Positions 1 to 12,481 of a stretch of 64,000 nt of DNA are shown in pieces. Source of the stretch: Cryptomeria japonica. Its lineage: Eukaryota; Streptophyta; Pinopsida; Cupressales; Cupressaceae. The translations under genes and the position numbers were made by a program. The DNA lies in assembly GCF_030272615.1 (NCBI RefSeq), contig NC_081412.1:669686852-669750851 (forward strand). The letters run 5' to 3'. Under the pieces are notes generated by a model, which was not told the origin of the DNA, made no database searches, and worked only from the letters and a program-made list of their open reading frames with translations. Numbering within the stretch: the stretch's first letter is position 1; every line of letters starts with the position of its first letter.

Positions 1-1
1 G

Positions 2-109
2 AATACTAAAGAGCAAATTGCAGATATTTTTACAAAGCCTTTGCCTAAGGAAACATTTGAATATCCTAGAGAGAAGCTTGGAGTAATCACTCCACCAATA
101 GAGATTTGA
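2..109 (+). pseudogene. copia polyprotein C-terminus (end of RNase H)
   Basis: This is the last 35 codons of a Ty1/copia gag-pol, read from base 2 to a TGA at 107-109. The typical copia ending is visible: an ADIFTKPLP motif that closes the RNase H region, then a short tail ending IEI. The same ending occurs in C (before 17748) and D (minus strand, before 44920), so A, C and D share a polyprotein type. No break lies in this short piece. Whether the rest of the gene is intact cannot be seen. It is called a pseudogene because it is a fragment and its relatives are broken. Confidence 0.85.
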
Positions 110-434
110 ATGATGAAGATTGGCATAATACCGACAGGGACTAACAGAAAAATCCTTTTCCAGTTTTGATGAAGGAGAGCTATTACTCAGGGGGGGTAGT
201 TATCTATATGTTATGTTCTGATTTTGATTCTTGACTACTTTGGCATTTGATGTCAAAGGGGGAGAGATTTCTATGGAAAAACATTGTACTTGGAGAGATG
301 TATTCTGGTTTTAGTTATATTGTTTCTATTTTTGTTACAGAACTTTGTATTGATCTATTTTGGGAGATTGTTGGTATTTGGCATTCTGTTTTTGGCACTT
401 AGATGTTTTTCCATCTAGTGTTTCCAAGAATGCC

Positions 435-445
435 AAAGGGGGAGA
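435..445 (+). other. polypurine tract of element A
   Basis: AAAGGGGGAGA lies immediately before the 3' LTR, where plus-strand DNA synthesis is primed in LTR retrotransposons. Two similar purine runs precede it at 189-197 and 255-267 in the 3' UTR; see the finding on repeated tracts. Confidence 0.8.
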
Positions 446-446
446 T

Positions 447-1567
447 TGTTGGTATTATGGATGTCTTTGTCATGTGTTGCATTGGTTTTGTCATTGATGT
501 CAACACTTATCTTTTTGGAGGTCTAGATTATTGATTTGGCACTCTAGTTATATTGGTTTGTTGTTGATCCAGAAAATTATGGTCTCGGTATGGATATTTG
601 CTTATGCATAGTCACCGATATATGTTTCATCGATAGCTTATATGTTTCACTGGCAGCTCAGGAAGTTGATGATGACTTGTTATCATCTAGAGATCATTTT
701 GTTATGTCAGAGACATGGATTAGATGTCTACATTTGGTGTGTTTCTTATTGGTCTGATTGGGTTCACATATTTGCCTTTACCAGTAGATAGGTCTAGGTT
801 ATGGACCGATACAAGATATAATGTTCCAAATCAGCACAACACGTTTTGGAAATGGTTTATTGATTGGATAATGTGTAAATGTGTCAAGGCCGATATATTG
901 TATTGCATCAAGACTTATTTTGTAAATATAATATCTTTAGGGAGCTGACCTAATCATGAGGTCTTAGGTTTTGTATAAATAATTGTAAGACATGTGAGTG
1001 TATGTATGAGTGTGTGTGAATATTGAAGATCATTGTGAAGAGTGAAAAATAAGTAGATCCTTGTGAGAATCACACAACTATTATTTGAAGGTTGAAGGAA
1101 AGGTTATGAAGATGTTTGGGACTCATGGTCAGAGCTTAAACTGGTACTGAATCCAGCATTGTAGATGCTATACTAAAGCAGTACATTGTTATTGGATTTA
1201 ATCATCCAATTGTAGTCAGTGTGACTCCTATTTTGTGATTGAGCAGTGAGCTCTAGGTGGTTGGCCTTTCTGCATGTGCATACCCCATTATTGTATTCAC
1301 TTACTATCTGCAGTAGTATCATCTGATTGTGGGTAAGGTTTCCCACCGTGGTTTTTCCCCTTATAGGGTTTCCACATCAAAATCTATGTCTCATGTGTTG
1401 TGGATGTGTTTTTCTTTCTGTTTCATGAATTAAGTTGTACCGGTATTGCTATAACTATTAATCTATTTTACGGAGACTGAGTTTTAAGTTGAAATAATTG
1501 GTTTTGGGTTATAATTTACTGACAACTGATTCACCCCCCTCTCAGTTGTGCTTCCTAGTTCCTAACA
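447..1567 (+). repeat. 3' LTR of element A (1121 bp)
   Basis: It begins TGTTGG straight after the polypurine tract and ends CTAACA, fitting the TG...CA rule. A TATA-like TATAAAT at 974-980 may be the promoter. A conserved block at about 1327-1375 recurs in C, D and H. The stem-loop at 1522-1549 lies 18 bases before the LTR end. Confidence 0.88.
1522..1549 (+). promoter_or_regulatory. stem-loop with C-rich loop near the LTR end (A)
   Basis: ACAACTGA (1522-1529) pairs perfectly with TCAGTTGT (1542-1549) around the loop TTCACCCCCCTC. The same fold with different arm sequences occurs in C, E and H, which supports a functional RNA structure in the U5/leader region. Confidence 0.6.
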
Positions 1568-4500
1568 GAAGACACTATTAAAGCAAATGAGGATAAAATT
1601 TAGAAAATGTACTTTGATGGTGCGTGCAGTAAAGATGGAAATGGAGCTGGTGTGGTTTTTATTTCTCCTAATGGGAAATCATTCAAATATTCCTTCTTAT
1701 TAGCCTTTGAATGTACAAACAATGTTGCTAAGTATGAGGCACTCTTGTTAGGTCTTAGAATAGGACATAAACATGGTATCAAACTACTAACAGTTTATGG
1801 TGATTCAAAGTTAGTTGTATCTCAAGTAAGGGAAAAGTTTGCTACTAAAAATGTAAGGCTTCGAAGTTACATAAATGAGGTATGGGACTCTATTGAAATT
1901 TTTTTATGCCTTTTCTATAACATGGACTAAAAGATCTAACAATATTTCAGCAGATTTTATGGCTAACCTAGCAGTTAAACATAATGATATTCCTTTTGAT
2001 GACATTACCCAAGTTTAAATAAAAACTAGATCTGCAGTGCCTAATAACATAAAGAACTGGCAGATATTTGATGATGATAGGGATCTTCTAAAGTTCTTAT
2101 TTTATGAAGATTAGTATAAGGGCCAACATATGAATTTGAATGCATATGTGGAAGAGGAGAATGGTAAGGAGTCTCTGTTTGGAAAACACATTCTACAGAT
2201 TAAAACAAATAAGATTCCAAAAGGGTTGGTGGAACTAGAGAGGATGTTTGACAATAAGGATATGGAAAATTTTAAGCCCAACATTGGAAGTTGTGAAGAA
2301 GTGGAGAAAATAAACTTGGGAATTGAAAATAATCCTAGAGAGGTCTACATTGGGAAGAAGATTACACCAAAAATCAGAATTGAATTGATCAATCCATTAA
2401 GAAAATACAAACATGTTTTCGCTTGGTCATATGATGACCTTAAGGCATACAGAGAGGATTTGTTCCAACATGAAATCCCACTAAAGCCAGATGCAAAACC
2501 ATTTAGGAAAAAGAAAAGGCCTAAAAATATTACATTGGCTCCCAAAATGAAAGAAGAGTTGATGAAGATGAGGAATGCAAGGATTATAGAGCCTATAAGG
2601 AACTCCATATGGGTATCAAACTTGGTGCATGTTAGGAAGAAGAACGGTGATATCAGATTGTGTGTAGACTTTGGAAACTTAAATATATCATCTTTAATAG
2701 ATAATTATGCTCTGCCTAACATGGAAGCTTTTCTACTAAAAGTAACATGGAATGAGGTACTCTCTATGATGGATGCATTCTCTAGTTACAATCAAGTGAA
2801 GGTCAAGGAATCAAAAAAATAAAAAACAACTTTCACTACACCATGGGGCACATATGTGTATGGTAGGATGTCGTTTGGACTTACCAATGCGGTAGCTACT
2901 TTTCAAAGGGCCATGGATGTATCCTTTGAAGGCCTCATTGATTACATTCTAGCTGTATACCAAGATGATATGACAACATACTCCAAGAAAGAAGAAGACC
3001 ACTGTAATGATCTAGAAAAGATTTTCATTAGAGTACTAGAATATGGTATTTCTCTAAATCCAAAAAAGTGTCACTTCAGAGTCACTAAAGGTAAATTGCT
3101 GGGTCATATTGTATCTAAAGATGGAGTAAGGATTGATCCTAAGAGAATTGCAACCATTGATAAATTTTTGATTCCTAAAATAGTCAAAGTCATTCAGTTA
3201 TTATTTGGACAAATAAAATTTGTGAGAAGGTTGGTGTCAAATTTTTCTAAAATTGTAAAACCTATTGCAAATTTGGTGAAAAAGGGTGCAAAGATAAAAT
3301 GGACTAATGAAGAAATTGAGGCTTTTGTGAACATTAAGAGGGCCATCAAGGAAGCACCTGTACTTAAATCTCCTGATTTCTCTATACCCTTTCAAGTATT
3401 TTCTTTTGCTTCATTTCATACTATTGTTGCGGTTATGTTACAAAAGAATAATGAAGGTCATGAACAACTAGTGGCATTTTTTAGCAAAAAACTACAAGCT
3501 TCTGAGTTAAATTATGATATAAATGAGAAGAAAGCATATTCCCTAGTAAAGGCTATTAAATATTTTAGACCATATTTAGTGGGTGCTAATGTCATTGCCT
3601 ATGTTCCTAATGCAACAGTCAAGGATATTTTCAGGCAGACTGAAACTACTGGGAGAATATGCAGCTGAATCAATCAAATCTAGGAGTTCAACATTGACAT
3701 CCAGATTTCTAAATTGGCAAGAGGTCAAGGTTTGGCTAAAATAATGACTGAATCAAATTTGGAAGAAGCACAGATAAATTAGGTAGTGTTGGAGGAGGCC
3801 CAAATAAGCATTGAAAGGTGTCCTTGGTATAAGAATATTATCTATTATTTAAAACACATGAAGTGTCCAAAGGATTTAAATGATAGTCAAAAAAGAACAC
3901 TTAAGCTTCAAGCATCTAGGTATGTATTTCTTAAGGGTGATTTATATTGAAAAAATAGGGATGGTATCCTTTTATTTTGTTTGGATATTCATCAAGAACA
4001 ATTTGTTTTAAAGGAATTGCATGAAGGTGTATGTGGGGGTCATTTTTCAGCAAAGACTACTACCCATAAAATACTTAATGCCAGTTACTATTGGCCACAT
4101 GTCTTTAAGGATTGTCATACTTATATTAGAAAATGTGAGGCTTGCCAAAAAAATTCAAGAAATATTAAATATAATGGAGCTCTTCCACTTAGACCTATGC
4201 AGACTGAAGAACCTTTTCATATGTGGGGTATTGATTTCATAGGTGAAATTGCAAATAAATATAGTGGAGGGTACAAATGGATTTTTGTAGCCATTGACTA
4301 CTTTACCAAATGGGTAGAGGCAATTCCTACAAGGTAGGCTACAAGTAAGGTAGTGGCAAAGTTTCTTTTGGAGACTATTTTGACAAGATTTGGGGTACCC
4401 CACAAGATTATTGAAGATAATGGGATGGTTTTTAGATCCCAAGAATTTGCTGACTTTTGTGAAAGCTATGAAATCACTCTGTCATATTCATCGCCTTATC

Positions 4501-5077
4501 ATCCCCAAGGGAATGGGCAAGGAGAAACGAGTAACACAAATTTGTTGATCATTAAAAGGATGTTAGGTGACAACAAAAGGGTATAGGACTCAAAGTTGAA
4601 TTTGTAGTATGGGAAGATAGGGTAACAATCAAGAAGTCCACAAGGTTTTCTCCTTATCAGCTTGTTTATGGAAAAGAAGCAAGGTTGCCTCTGAACAACC
4701 TACTCCTAGTGTATAAATTTGTTTCAGAGAGATATCTAGAAGAAGTTAATTAAATAGAAAATAGGTTGGTCTAGTTGGTTGAATTGGATGAGTACAATAG
4801 AGAGGCTCAAGAACAAAATATACAAAGGCAAAAAATGGTAAAGGCATTGCATGATAAGAAAGCTTGTGACAAAACTTTTAAAAAATGAGAGTGGGTGCTC
4901 AAGTGGAATGCAAAGGACTGGGACAAGGGAAAGCATGAAAAGATTGAAGCACTTTGGTTAGGACCATACATCATCATGGATAAAGGAGGAGAAAATTCAT
5001 ACTTTTTGTAAAACACTGATGGTGAAATTCAAGAGTTTCCAGTCCATGCATAGTATCTCAAGCATTTCTTCTCTTAA
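1568..5077 (+). pseudogene. Gypsy-1 Ty3/gypsy pol: archaeal-type RNase H, RT, RNase H, integrase
   Basis: This is a broken Ty3/gypsy polyprotein whose 5' part is cut off by element A. In order it shows: an archaeal-type RNase H (about 1604-1990) with YFDGA, YEALLLGL, YGDSKL and SADFMANLA carrying the four acidic residues; a linker; reverse transcriptase (about 2470-3170) with the active site read as YQDD (2958-2969) instead of the usual YLDD/YVDD; the usual gypsy RNase H (about 3290-3600); then integrase with an HHCC-type zinc finger (about 3980-4160), GIDF, EDNG and the NGQGE glutamate. The C-terminal part runs to the TAA at 5075-5077. Breaks include a TAG at 1601, a frameshift in a T-run near 1900, TAA at 2820, TGA at 3666, TAG at 4335 and several after 4580. 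RNase H placed before RT is the unusual point. Confidence 0.88.
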
Positions 5078-6494
5078 GGAGCAGGGAGTATCTTTGTACT
5101 TTAGTAGTCTAGCCTTTATTTTCTATTTTTGTTCATTTGTTTTTGTTGGTCTGCTTTCTAGAGATAGCTGAGATCTTGCTATGTTCCTAAAAGGAACATA
5201 CATCTCGAGAAAGAGCCACTATTAGCACATATTTCTGTAAAATATTTTTATGCTATTTAATGATGCATTCTATGTATATTTCTATCATAAGAGCATTTAC
5301 TGTTGGGTTGTATGTGTAGGAGATATGTTACAGCATCAGAAAAATCCAACTATGACCTATTTTCTAAATGGACAAGTATCACTTAGGCATGTTAAGGGTT
5401 GGCACTGAGAGGGGAATACATGAAGAGTTTTCATTATGATAGCATTGGGATCCTTATACAAGCATTTTTGCACATGATAGATATTGGGCCTATGTGATGG
5501 AATCTGACATTTTATTAGCACATATGAAGTCTCCATGGAAGATTGGAAGCATCAAAATTCATGAAGAGGAGCTTAATTTGCATCATTTTCAAATTTGAGT
5601 TATCAACATAAGTTACCCCGACAAGACTGCCTAGTCAAAACAATGGAAGGATCTATCGACATAACCTAGACCAACCACTCTGAAGGAGAGCTAAAAAGAA
5701 GTTCATAATGGAAGGTGACTCAGTGTGCTAATCTGAGGAGATGAATTTATCAGAATGACTTTCACTAAGGAGCAATCACAAAGAAGGGTTCATCAGCATA
5801 ACATTCACTATTAGAGGGATGAGACAAGTGTTATGTTGATAGCTGATGAGGCTATCGATATAAATTACACTGATGAAGGAGAATGTGGAGTGGATACTTT
5901 TAAGTCATCAAGATATCAAAAAAGTGTAAAACATAGCTACCTCGATACTCGATAGAATGGATATCATGGCAAATGGAAATGAGGTTCCATCGGGTAGCCT
6001 ACACCGAAAGAAGGGACTAGGAAAGTAACAAGGTGAAGTCATTAGGATAGCATTCGCTAATTAGAAAAATAATTTTTTTCCTATGTCGATACCCGATGAG
6101 GAAGTTGAGGTAGTTACTATGAAGGAGACCTCATTGGGGGAACATAGGCCGATATGCCATAATAACATAAAGATAGACAAGTTGGAGCCTGATCTCGTCG
6201 GATCAACGAACAAACCTAAGATAGGTTGTCATGACACCTGATAAGATTTACAACATGATTAACAAGAAGGAGGATTCATCAAGATAGGTTAGGTTCAACA
6301 GAATGAAAGAAAAATGGCTACATCAAAGTCTGATGGATTGATTGAGGAAACCTATGCCGATCAGAAAGATAGAAAGCCACATCATCATTGCATGTACAAA
6401 TTAGAAAAGTGAACAATACAGGTGGTGCTAAATGATTGAATCATTGGGAGGAGATATGTCAATTACCCTTTGTAAAGTATGATTCTAAACATAT
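5078..6494. other. unclassified repeat-like stretch
   Basis: No coding region is visible between the end of Gypsy-1 pol and the 5' LTR of B. The first 200-300 bases are probably the 3' non-coding part of Gypsy-1. Further on, short phrases such as CGATACCCGATGA and ATCGG-like words recur (for example near 5940, 6085 and 6195). They resemble words in the B LTR, so part may be an old related LTR. I could not set element ends. Confidence 0.4.
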
Positions 6495-7609
6495 TGGGTT
6501 GGAAATGTGCCTCTAATTCACTTGACATGTTTGGGATGATTGGGCTAGCCTACACCGATGGAACAGCAGAGTGGAAGACTGCATCAAAGTTGTGTTGATG
6601 ATCCAATGGAGCTATCTTAAGTGGTCTGGGTTTTCATCAGCTATTGGGGGTTTTAGACTAGAGTTAAGGTGATACCCGATGAAGTCTCCTTCGGTGATCG
6701 GGTTGATATCGGCTATCGGGTTAATATGCTGAAGGCTACATCAAAGTCCTAATGAGTCTGCCCCATTCTATCTCGAGGTGCTTTGCTTATCGGGATAGCA
6801 ATTTTGGGCATGAGCTGATGATCTGATGAGGCCACCTTAGGTTATTGGGGTCATCATAGTGTTGATTCTGATGGGCTGATAAGGTCACCTACTAGTTATT
6901 AGAGATCAAGGTAATAGTTCATCTATCTTGTCGATGACCCGATGGAGTCGCCTTACATGATCGAGTATCATCAGGCAATCAACTCTATCATTTGAAGGCT
7001 ATACTGATGGCCGACGGAGCGAAGACCGACATTAGTGTGAGAATGAACTAAGATCTAAAAAGGTGACCACTCATACACTAAGGATGAGACTGTCGGTGTA
7101 TATGAATACAAACTAACCTGACTCCCTGCTGCATGTGGGATAATTGGTTTTCCTTGAATGTAGATCGATGCAAGTAGACGGTTAGACTTCAAGTCATTGT
7201 TGCAGTTGCTTAGATGAACGGTCAACCAGTTTGGTATTAGAAGCCAAATTTGAACCGAATGTAATGGAGAGAGTTATGATAGCTATTGAGCGGTCTGTAA
7301 TTGTTTTTATGATCTAAGTGTTGTAGTTTTTATCTAGAACAATTGTTCGACAGAGTGAAGGAAGTCTGCAGATTGGACTTTATTGTATTTGACATACTGA
7401 TAATAAAGTCATTTTCTATTGGTGGTGGGTTTTTTCTCCCGAAAGGGTTTTACCATGTTAACTTAGTGTGTTCTATCTCTTTGTTGTTTAATTGTGTATG
7501 CTCATGCTTGTGCCATATTTTGGAAAAGTTGTAAATTTGTAGACACTAGTTTGTTTTCCCTTGCAAATTGACATTAGGGAAGCAAATTTCTGCACTTGGT
7601 TTCCTTACA
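6495..7609 (+). repeat. 5' LTR of element B (1115 bp)
   Basis: It matches 11795-12481 plus 19165-19586. It begins TGGGTTGGAAATG where the 3' copy begins TGTTGGAAATG, and ends TTACA two bases before the primer site. Repeated CGAT/ATCGG-type words fill its middle. A block near 7420-7463 resembles the GGTTTT...CCC...GGGTTTT block of the other copia LTRs. Confidence 0.85.
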
Positions 7610-7611
7610 AG

Positions 7612-7623
7612 TGGCATTAGAGC
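7612..7623 (+). other. primer-binding site of element B
   Basis: TGGCATTAGAGC lies two bases after the LTR. It matches the usual initiator-Met tRNA site TGGTATCAGAGC except at two positions, both interpretable as transitions. Confidence 0.75.
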
Positions 7624-7727
7624 TTGGCCTGTTTCATTATCCTTGTTGGGTAGGGTTTCTTTTTTGTGTCAATTCTGTTTCAGTGGGAGTCTTGCAGAGT
7701 GTCTACTTATTTATTTTATAGGTTAAG

Positions 7728-10700
7728 ATGATGAGCACCTCAAGGCGCAAAGACATGGAGAAATTTAATGGTTCCAGTTTTGAACTATGGAAACTCAAGA
7801 TGGAAGACTTTCTGGTTGACCAAGATCTTTGGATTACTATGACTACAACTGCTATGCCTACAGGCATGAAGAAAGAAGATTGGGACTTAGCAGACTAGAA
7901 GGAAAGAGGTCTAATTAGGCTATGTCTTGCTGATTCTATTCTATTAAACGTCCATGAGGAGAAGACTGCACATCTTCTCTAGACTAAGTTGGGGGATATT
8001 TATCAAGGCAAATCCTTGGTGAATAATTTTTTCTTGAGGAACAAATTGTACTCTTTGAAGATGGATGGATGTAGGAACACCATTGGCAGACCACTTGAAT
8101 GCATTCAACATGGTTCTTGCATAGTTAACTTTTGTTGGTGTGTCCATTCAGGAAGAAGAACATTGCATTCTTCTATTGTGTTCATTGCTTGACTCTTGGG
8201 AGTACTTAGTAATGGCTATCGGTAGTACTAAAACCCAGTTCAAGATGGATACTATGGTAAATACTCTTTTGTCAAAAGAAATGAGAAAGAAGTCTTCTGA
8301 GATGACAAAAGATGCATTCTCTGTTCGAGGCAGACTGAAGGACAAATACAAGAAGAAAGGAAAGAAGTCCAAGTCTCAAGAGATATTTAAATCTCCAAGA
8401 AAGAATTCAAAGGTGGAGTGTTGGAACTATGGGCAAAAAGGGCATATCTGAAAGGATTGCAAGGAGGAGAAGAAGAAGAAGAAGAAGCATTCTGACACTG
8501 AGTCTTCTCAAAGTGATGCAGATGCATTTGTAGCAACTCTAGTAGTCCCTACTTAAGATGACACCTAGTTGGTAGATTTTGGCACATCTTTCCACATGAC
8601 CTCCCACAAGGAGTGGTTCTCAAAGTATGAACTATATGTTGATAGAAAGGTATACCTGGCTAGTGATTCTACGTTGGAGATTGTAGGGAGAGGTAGAATC
8701 AAAATTTAGTTCCTAGATTGTAGAGTGAAGGGGACAAATGGAGTCCTTCATATACTAGGTCTGGAAAGAAATATTCTCTCTATAAGTAAACTTAATGATG
8801 CTAGAGTACAAGTTACATTTGTATCTGGTGGTTGCAAGATGACTAGGGGTTCCATTGTATTGGAAAAGGGTGATCATTTTGGTACTTTATATAAGTTAAA
8901 TGTTGAACCTATATGTTGTAATATGGCCTCTAAAAAAGTCAGTTAAGACAATTGTAATGATGCATAATGCTAATTCATTGGAAGCTAAACTTCTTACTGA
9001 GAAAACAATACTCTAGCATAATAGGTTAGGCCACATAGGTGAAAAAGGTTTAAAAACCTTGAAGAATAAAAATCTGGTTGAAGGTCTGGATGATTCTAGT
9101 TTTGAGTTTGATTTCTGGGAACACTGCATATATGGAAAACATAATCATGTTGAATTTCATTCCAATTCTCATAAATCTTTTGATATTCTCGATTATGCTC
9201 ACTTTGATGTGTTTGGTCCAATGGATGTACCTTCTTTGTCTAAGTCTAGATACTATGTATCTTTTGTAGACAATTATTCAAGAAGGGCATTTGTGTACTT
9301 TCTTAAAAGTAAATTAGAAGTGTTCAATCGGTTTAAGGAGTTTAAGAACGTTGTTGAAAATTAGATTGGGAGAAAGATTAAATGTTTAAGAATAGACAAT
9401 GGTGGTGAATTTTGTAGTGCAGATTTTGACAAGTACTGTGTTGATCATGGAATTAAGAGACATAAGACTATACCTTACACTCCATAATAGAATGGAGTTG
9501 CAGAAAGGTTGAATCAGTCTCTAATGGAGAAAGAAAGAAGCATGTTGAGTGGAGCTAGGCTGGAACAAAAATCCTGGGCTAAAGCAATTGCTATAGCATG
9601 TTACCTGCTGAATCGTTCTCCTACTTTAGCATTGGTTGACAAAACACCTATGGAAAAATGGTCTGGTAAGAAACCTTCTTTAAGGAACCTTCATGTTTTT
9701 GGTGCAGAGGTATATTCTCATGTGCCTGATGTGAATAGATCTAAGTTAGATAATAAAGAATTGAAATGTATCTTTATTAGCTATGGAGTTGGTGTGAAAG
9801 GATACAAACTGTGGAATCCAGTGACTGGTAAGGTTGTGTACAACATAAGTGTGATTTTTCATGAGCTGAAGCCTATGTCACTAGATCATAATATAGAAAA
9901 GAAAGGAGAAGCTGAGGTTGAAGTTCCTCCATCCAAAGAAGAATCTCCAGAGATACCTGAAGATGAGAAGAGTTCAAGCAGTTCAAGTAGTTCTGAAGAA
10001 GAACATGATGATGAGCCTCTCATGGAACCTCAAGAAGCCTCAACACCAGAGTTGAGAAGATATACTCGAGAGAGGCAGCAACCTAATAGGTATACACCTA
10101 ATAAGTACAATCACTCTATGTTGAATTATAATTGTGCTTATGCTTTACTTGCAGATACTGATGAGCCTAGGACTATCAAAGAAGTAATTGAAATACCTGA
10201 TTTAGATTCCTAGTTGGAAGCCATGAATGATAAAATGTCATCATTGGATAAAAATGGAACTTGGGATTTGGTGCCATTGCCTAAAGGCAGAAAGCTTGTA
10301 GGCTACAAATGGGTGTTTAAAAAGAATTATGGTCTAGATGGCAGCATTGACAAGTACAAAGCAAGACTGGTTGCAAAGGGGTATTCGCAAAAAGAAGGTA
10401 TTGACTATGGGGAAATCTTCTCTTCTGTAGCTAAGCTGACATCTATCAAATTTATCTTGTCACTTGCAGTAGCATATGATTGGGAGATTGAGAAGATGGA
10501 TGTGAAGACAACATTTCTTCATGGTGATCTTGAAGAAGAAATTTATATGTCCCAGTCTGAGCACTTTATGGGAAAAGGTAAAGAACATTTGGTATGTAAA
10601 TTCAAGAAGTCTCTATATGGTTTAAAATAGTCTCCCAGAATGTGGTATCAAAAGTATGATGCATTTGTTTTATCTTTGAAATTTGTGAGATCAAAGGCTG

Positions 10701-11746
10701 ATCATTATGTTTACTACAAAACTGATGGTGATAGGATTCTTATCATAGCTTTTTATGTAGATAATATGTTGTTCATAGGAAACACAAAAGGTATGATCTC
10801 AGATTTAAAATCTCATCTTTCTATGAAATTTGAAATGAAGGACTTAAGACCAGCAAATTACATTATAGGAATGGAGATAAAAAGGGATAGATTTAAGAGG
10901 AAACTTTGGCTCAGCTAGAGAAAGTATATAAGCAGTGTTCTTGATAGGTTTCATATGTCTGATTGTAAACCATAGGTTATTCCCATCTTGCAGGGAACTA
11001 AGTTGTCTGTGCTTGATTGTCCGAAATCTCCAAAAGAGATTGAAGACATGAAAAGTGTACCTTATGAAAGTGCTATAGGCAGTTTGATGTATGCTATGGT
11101 TTGTAAAAGACTAGATATTGCCCAGCTAGTGGGAGTACCTAGCAAGTTTATGTCGAATCTAGGGAAACCACACTGGGATGTTGTAAAGAGAGTGTTTAGA
11201 TACCTGAAGGGTACTCCAGACTTTGCATTGTGTTATCATGGTAATCTAAAGGATTCAAAGAGAACTCTCAACATTTTTGGTTATATGGATTCTGATTGGG
11301 CAGGGGATACTGACAACAGGAGATCCACTAGTGGATATGTTTTTGTCCTGAATGGTGGAGAAATTAGTTGGATGAGCAAGTGAAAAGTTGTAGTCGCTTT
11401 GTCCACTACAGAGGTAGAATACACGGTGGCCACACATGCTTGTAAAGAAGCAATCTGGCTTAGGAATTTTAGTTCAGATATTGGTTTTGATGCAAGGTAG
11501 GTTGAAATATGGAGTGATAGTCAGAGTGTCATATGTTTGGCAAAGAATCCTACTTTCCATGCCAGGTAGAAGCATGTTGATGTTTAGTATCACTTCATTC
11601 GTGATATGTTGGAAGAAGGAAAAGTTTATCTTAACAAGGTAGACACTCTAGAAAATATTGTAGATGCTTTGATGAAAGCAATGAACACGCACAAGTTCAG
11701 GTGGTGTTCAAATTATATGGGTCCTCATACCCATGTTTCTCAGTAA
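7728..11746 (+). pseudogene. element B copia gag-pol, heavily decayed
   Basis: This copia polyprotein starts at the ATG at 7728 (a second ATG follows at 7731) and ends at TAA 11744-11746. The order is: a UBN2-type gag with the opening FNGSSFELWKLKMEDFL; a zinc knuckle near 8420 in which the second Cys reads Tyr (CWNYGQKGH); protease with the DSG active site read as DFG (8575-8583); integrase core (about 9200-9560); RT (about 10210-10900) with YVDD read as YVDN (Asn codon at 10763); RNase H (about 11270-11690). There are more than ten stops, plus frameshifts near 8090 and between 8940 and 9000. Lys/Glu-rich codon runs follow the knuckle (about 8460-8490). With protease and RT active sites both altered, no function can remain. 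The short tail beyond RNase H ends THVSQ. Confidence 0.88.
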
Positions 11747-11794
11747 CGTCTAAAATGGTAATTGGTCTAGTGAATTCCTCGTCAAGTGGGACTT

Positions 11795-12481
11795 TGTTGG
11801 AAATGTACCTCTAATTCACTTGACATGTTTGAGATGATCGAGATAGCCTACACCAATGGACCAGTAGAGTGGAAGACTACATCAAAGTTATGCTGATGAC
11901 CCGATGGAGATATCTTAGGCAGTCTGGGTTGGCATTAGCTATCAGGGGTTCTAGGTTGGATTTAAGTTGATACCCGATGAAGTCATCTTCGGCAATCGGG
12001 TCGATATCAGCTATCAAGTTAATGTGCCGAAGGCTACGCTAAAGTTTTGATGAGTTCACCCTCTTTTGTCTTGGAATGCTTTGCTTATTAGGATAGCAGT
12101 TCTAGGCGTGAGCCGATGACCTGATGAGGCCACCTTAGGTTATCAGGGTAACATCACAATGTTGATTCCGATGGGCCAATAAGGTCACCTACCAGTTATT
12201 GGAGGTCGGGGTAACAGTTCATCTATCTGGCCGATGAACTGATGGAGTCGCCTTAAGCGATCGGGTATCATCGGGTGATCGACTCTACTATTTGAAGGCT
12301 ATACTAATGGTTGATGGAGAGAAGACTGGCGTTGGTGTGAGAATGAACCAAGATCCAAAAATGTGACCACTCAAACACTTAGGATGAGACTGTCGGTGTA
12401 TATGAATACAAACCAACCCAATTTCCTGTTGCATGTGGGATAATTGGTTTTCCTTGAATGCAGACCGATGTAGGCAGATGG
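11795..12481 (+). repeat. 3' LTR of element B, left part
   Basis: It begins TGTTGGAAATG and follows the 5' LTR (6495 onward) base by base, with scattered substitutions, up to the point where C is inserted. The last five bases, GATGG, are one half of C's target duplication. Confidence 0.88.
12477..12481 (+). repeat. target-site duplication of element C (GATGG)
   Basis: GATGG at 12477-12481 is repeated exactly at 19160-19164 on the other side of C. Integrase cuts the target with a 5-bp stagger, so this shows C jumped into the B LTR as one unit. Confidence 0.95.

Larger units (their letters stand above)
1..1567 (+). mobile_element. Ty1/copia element A, 3' part (RNase H tail, 3' UTR, 3' LTR)
   Basis: The window opens inside the last part of a copia polyprotein, followed by a 3' UTR, a polypurine tract and a full 3' LTR. 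The rest lies left of the window. The LTR starts TGTTGG, ends CTAACA, and is followed at once by Ty3/gypsy RNase H coding sequence, so A is inserted in Gypsy-1. The 5-bp target duplication cannot be tested because the 5' end is outside. The LTR shares blocks with elements C and D, for example around 1150-1230 and 1320-1375, so A is a divergent relative of that family. Confidence 0.9.
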
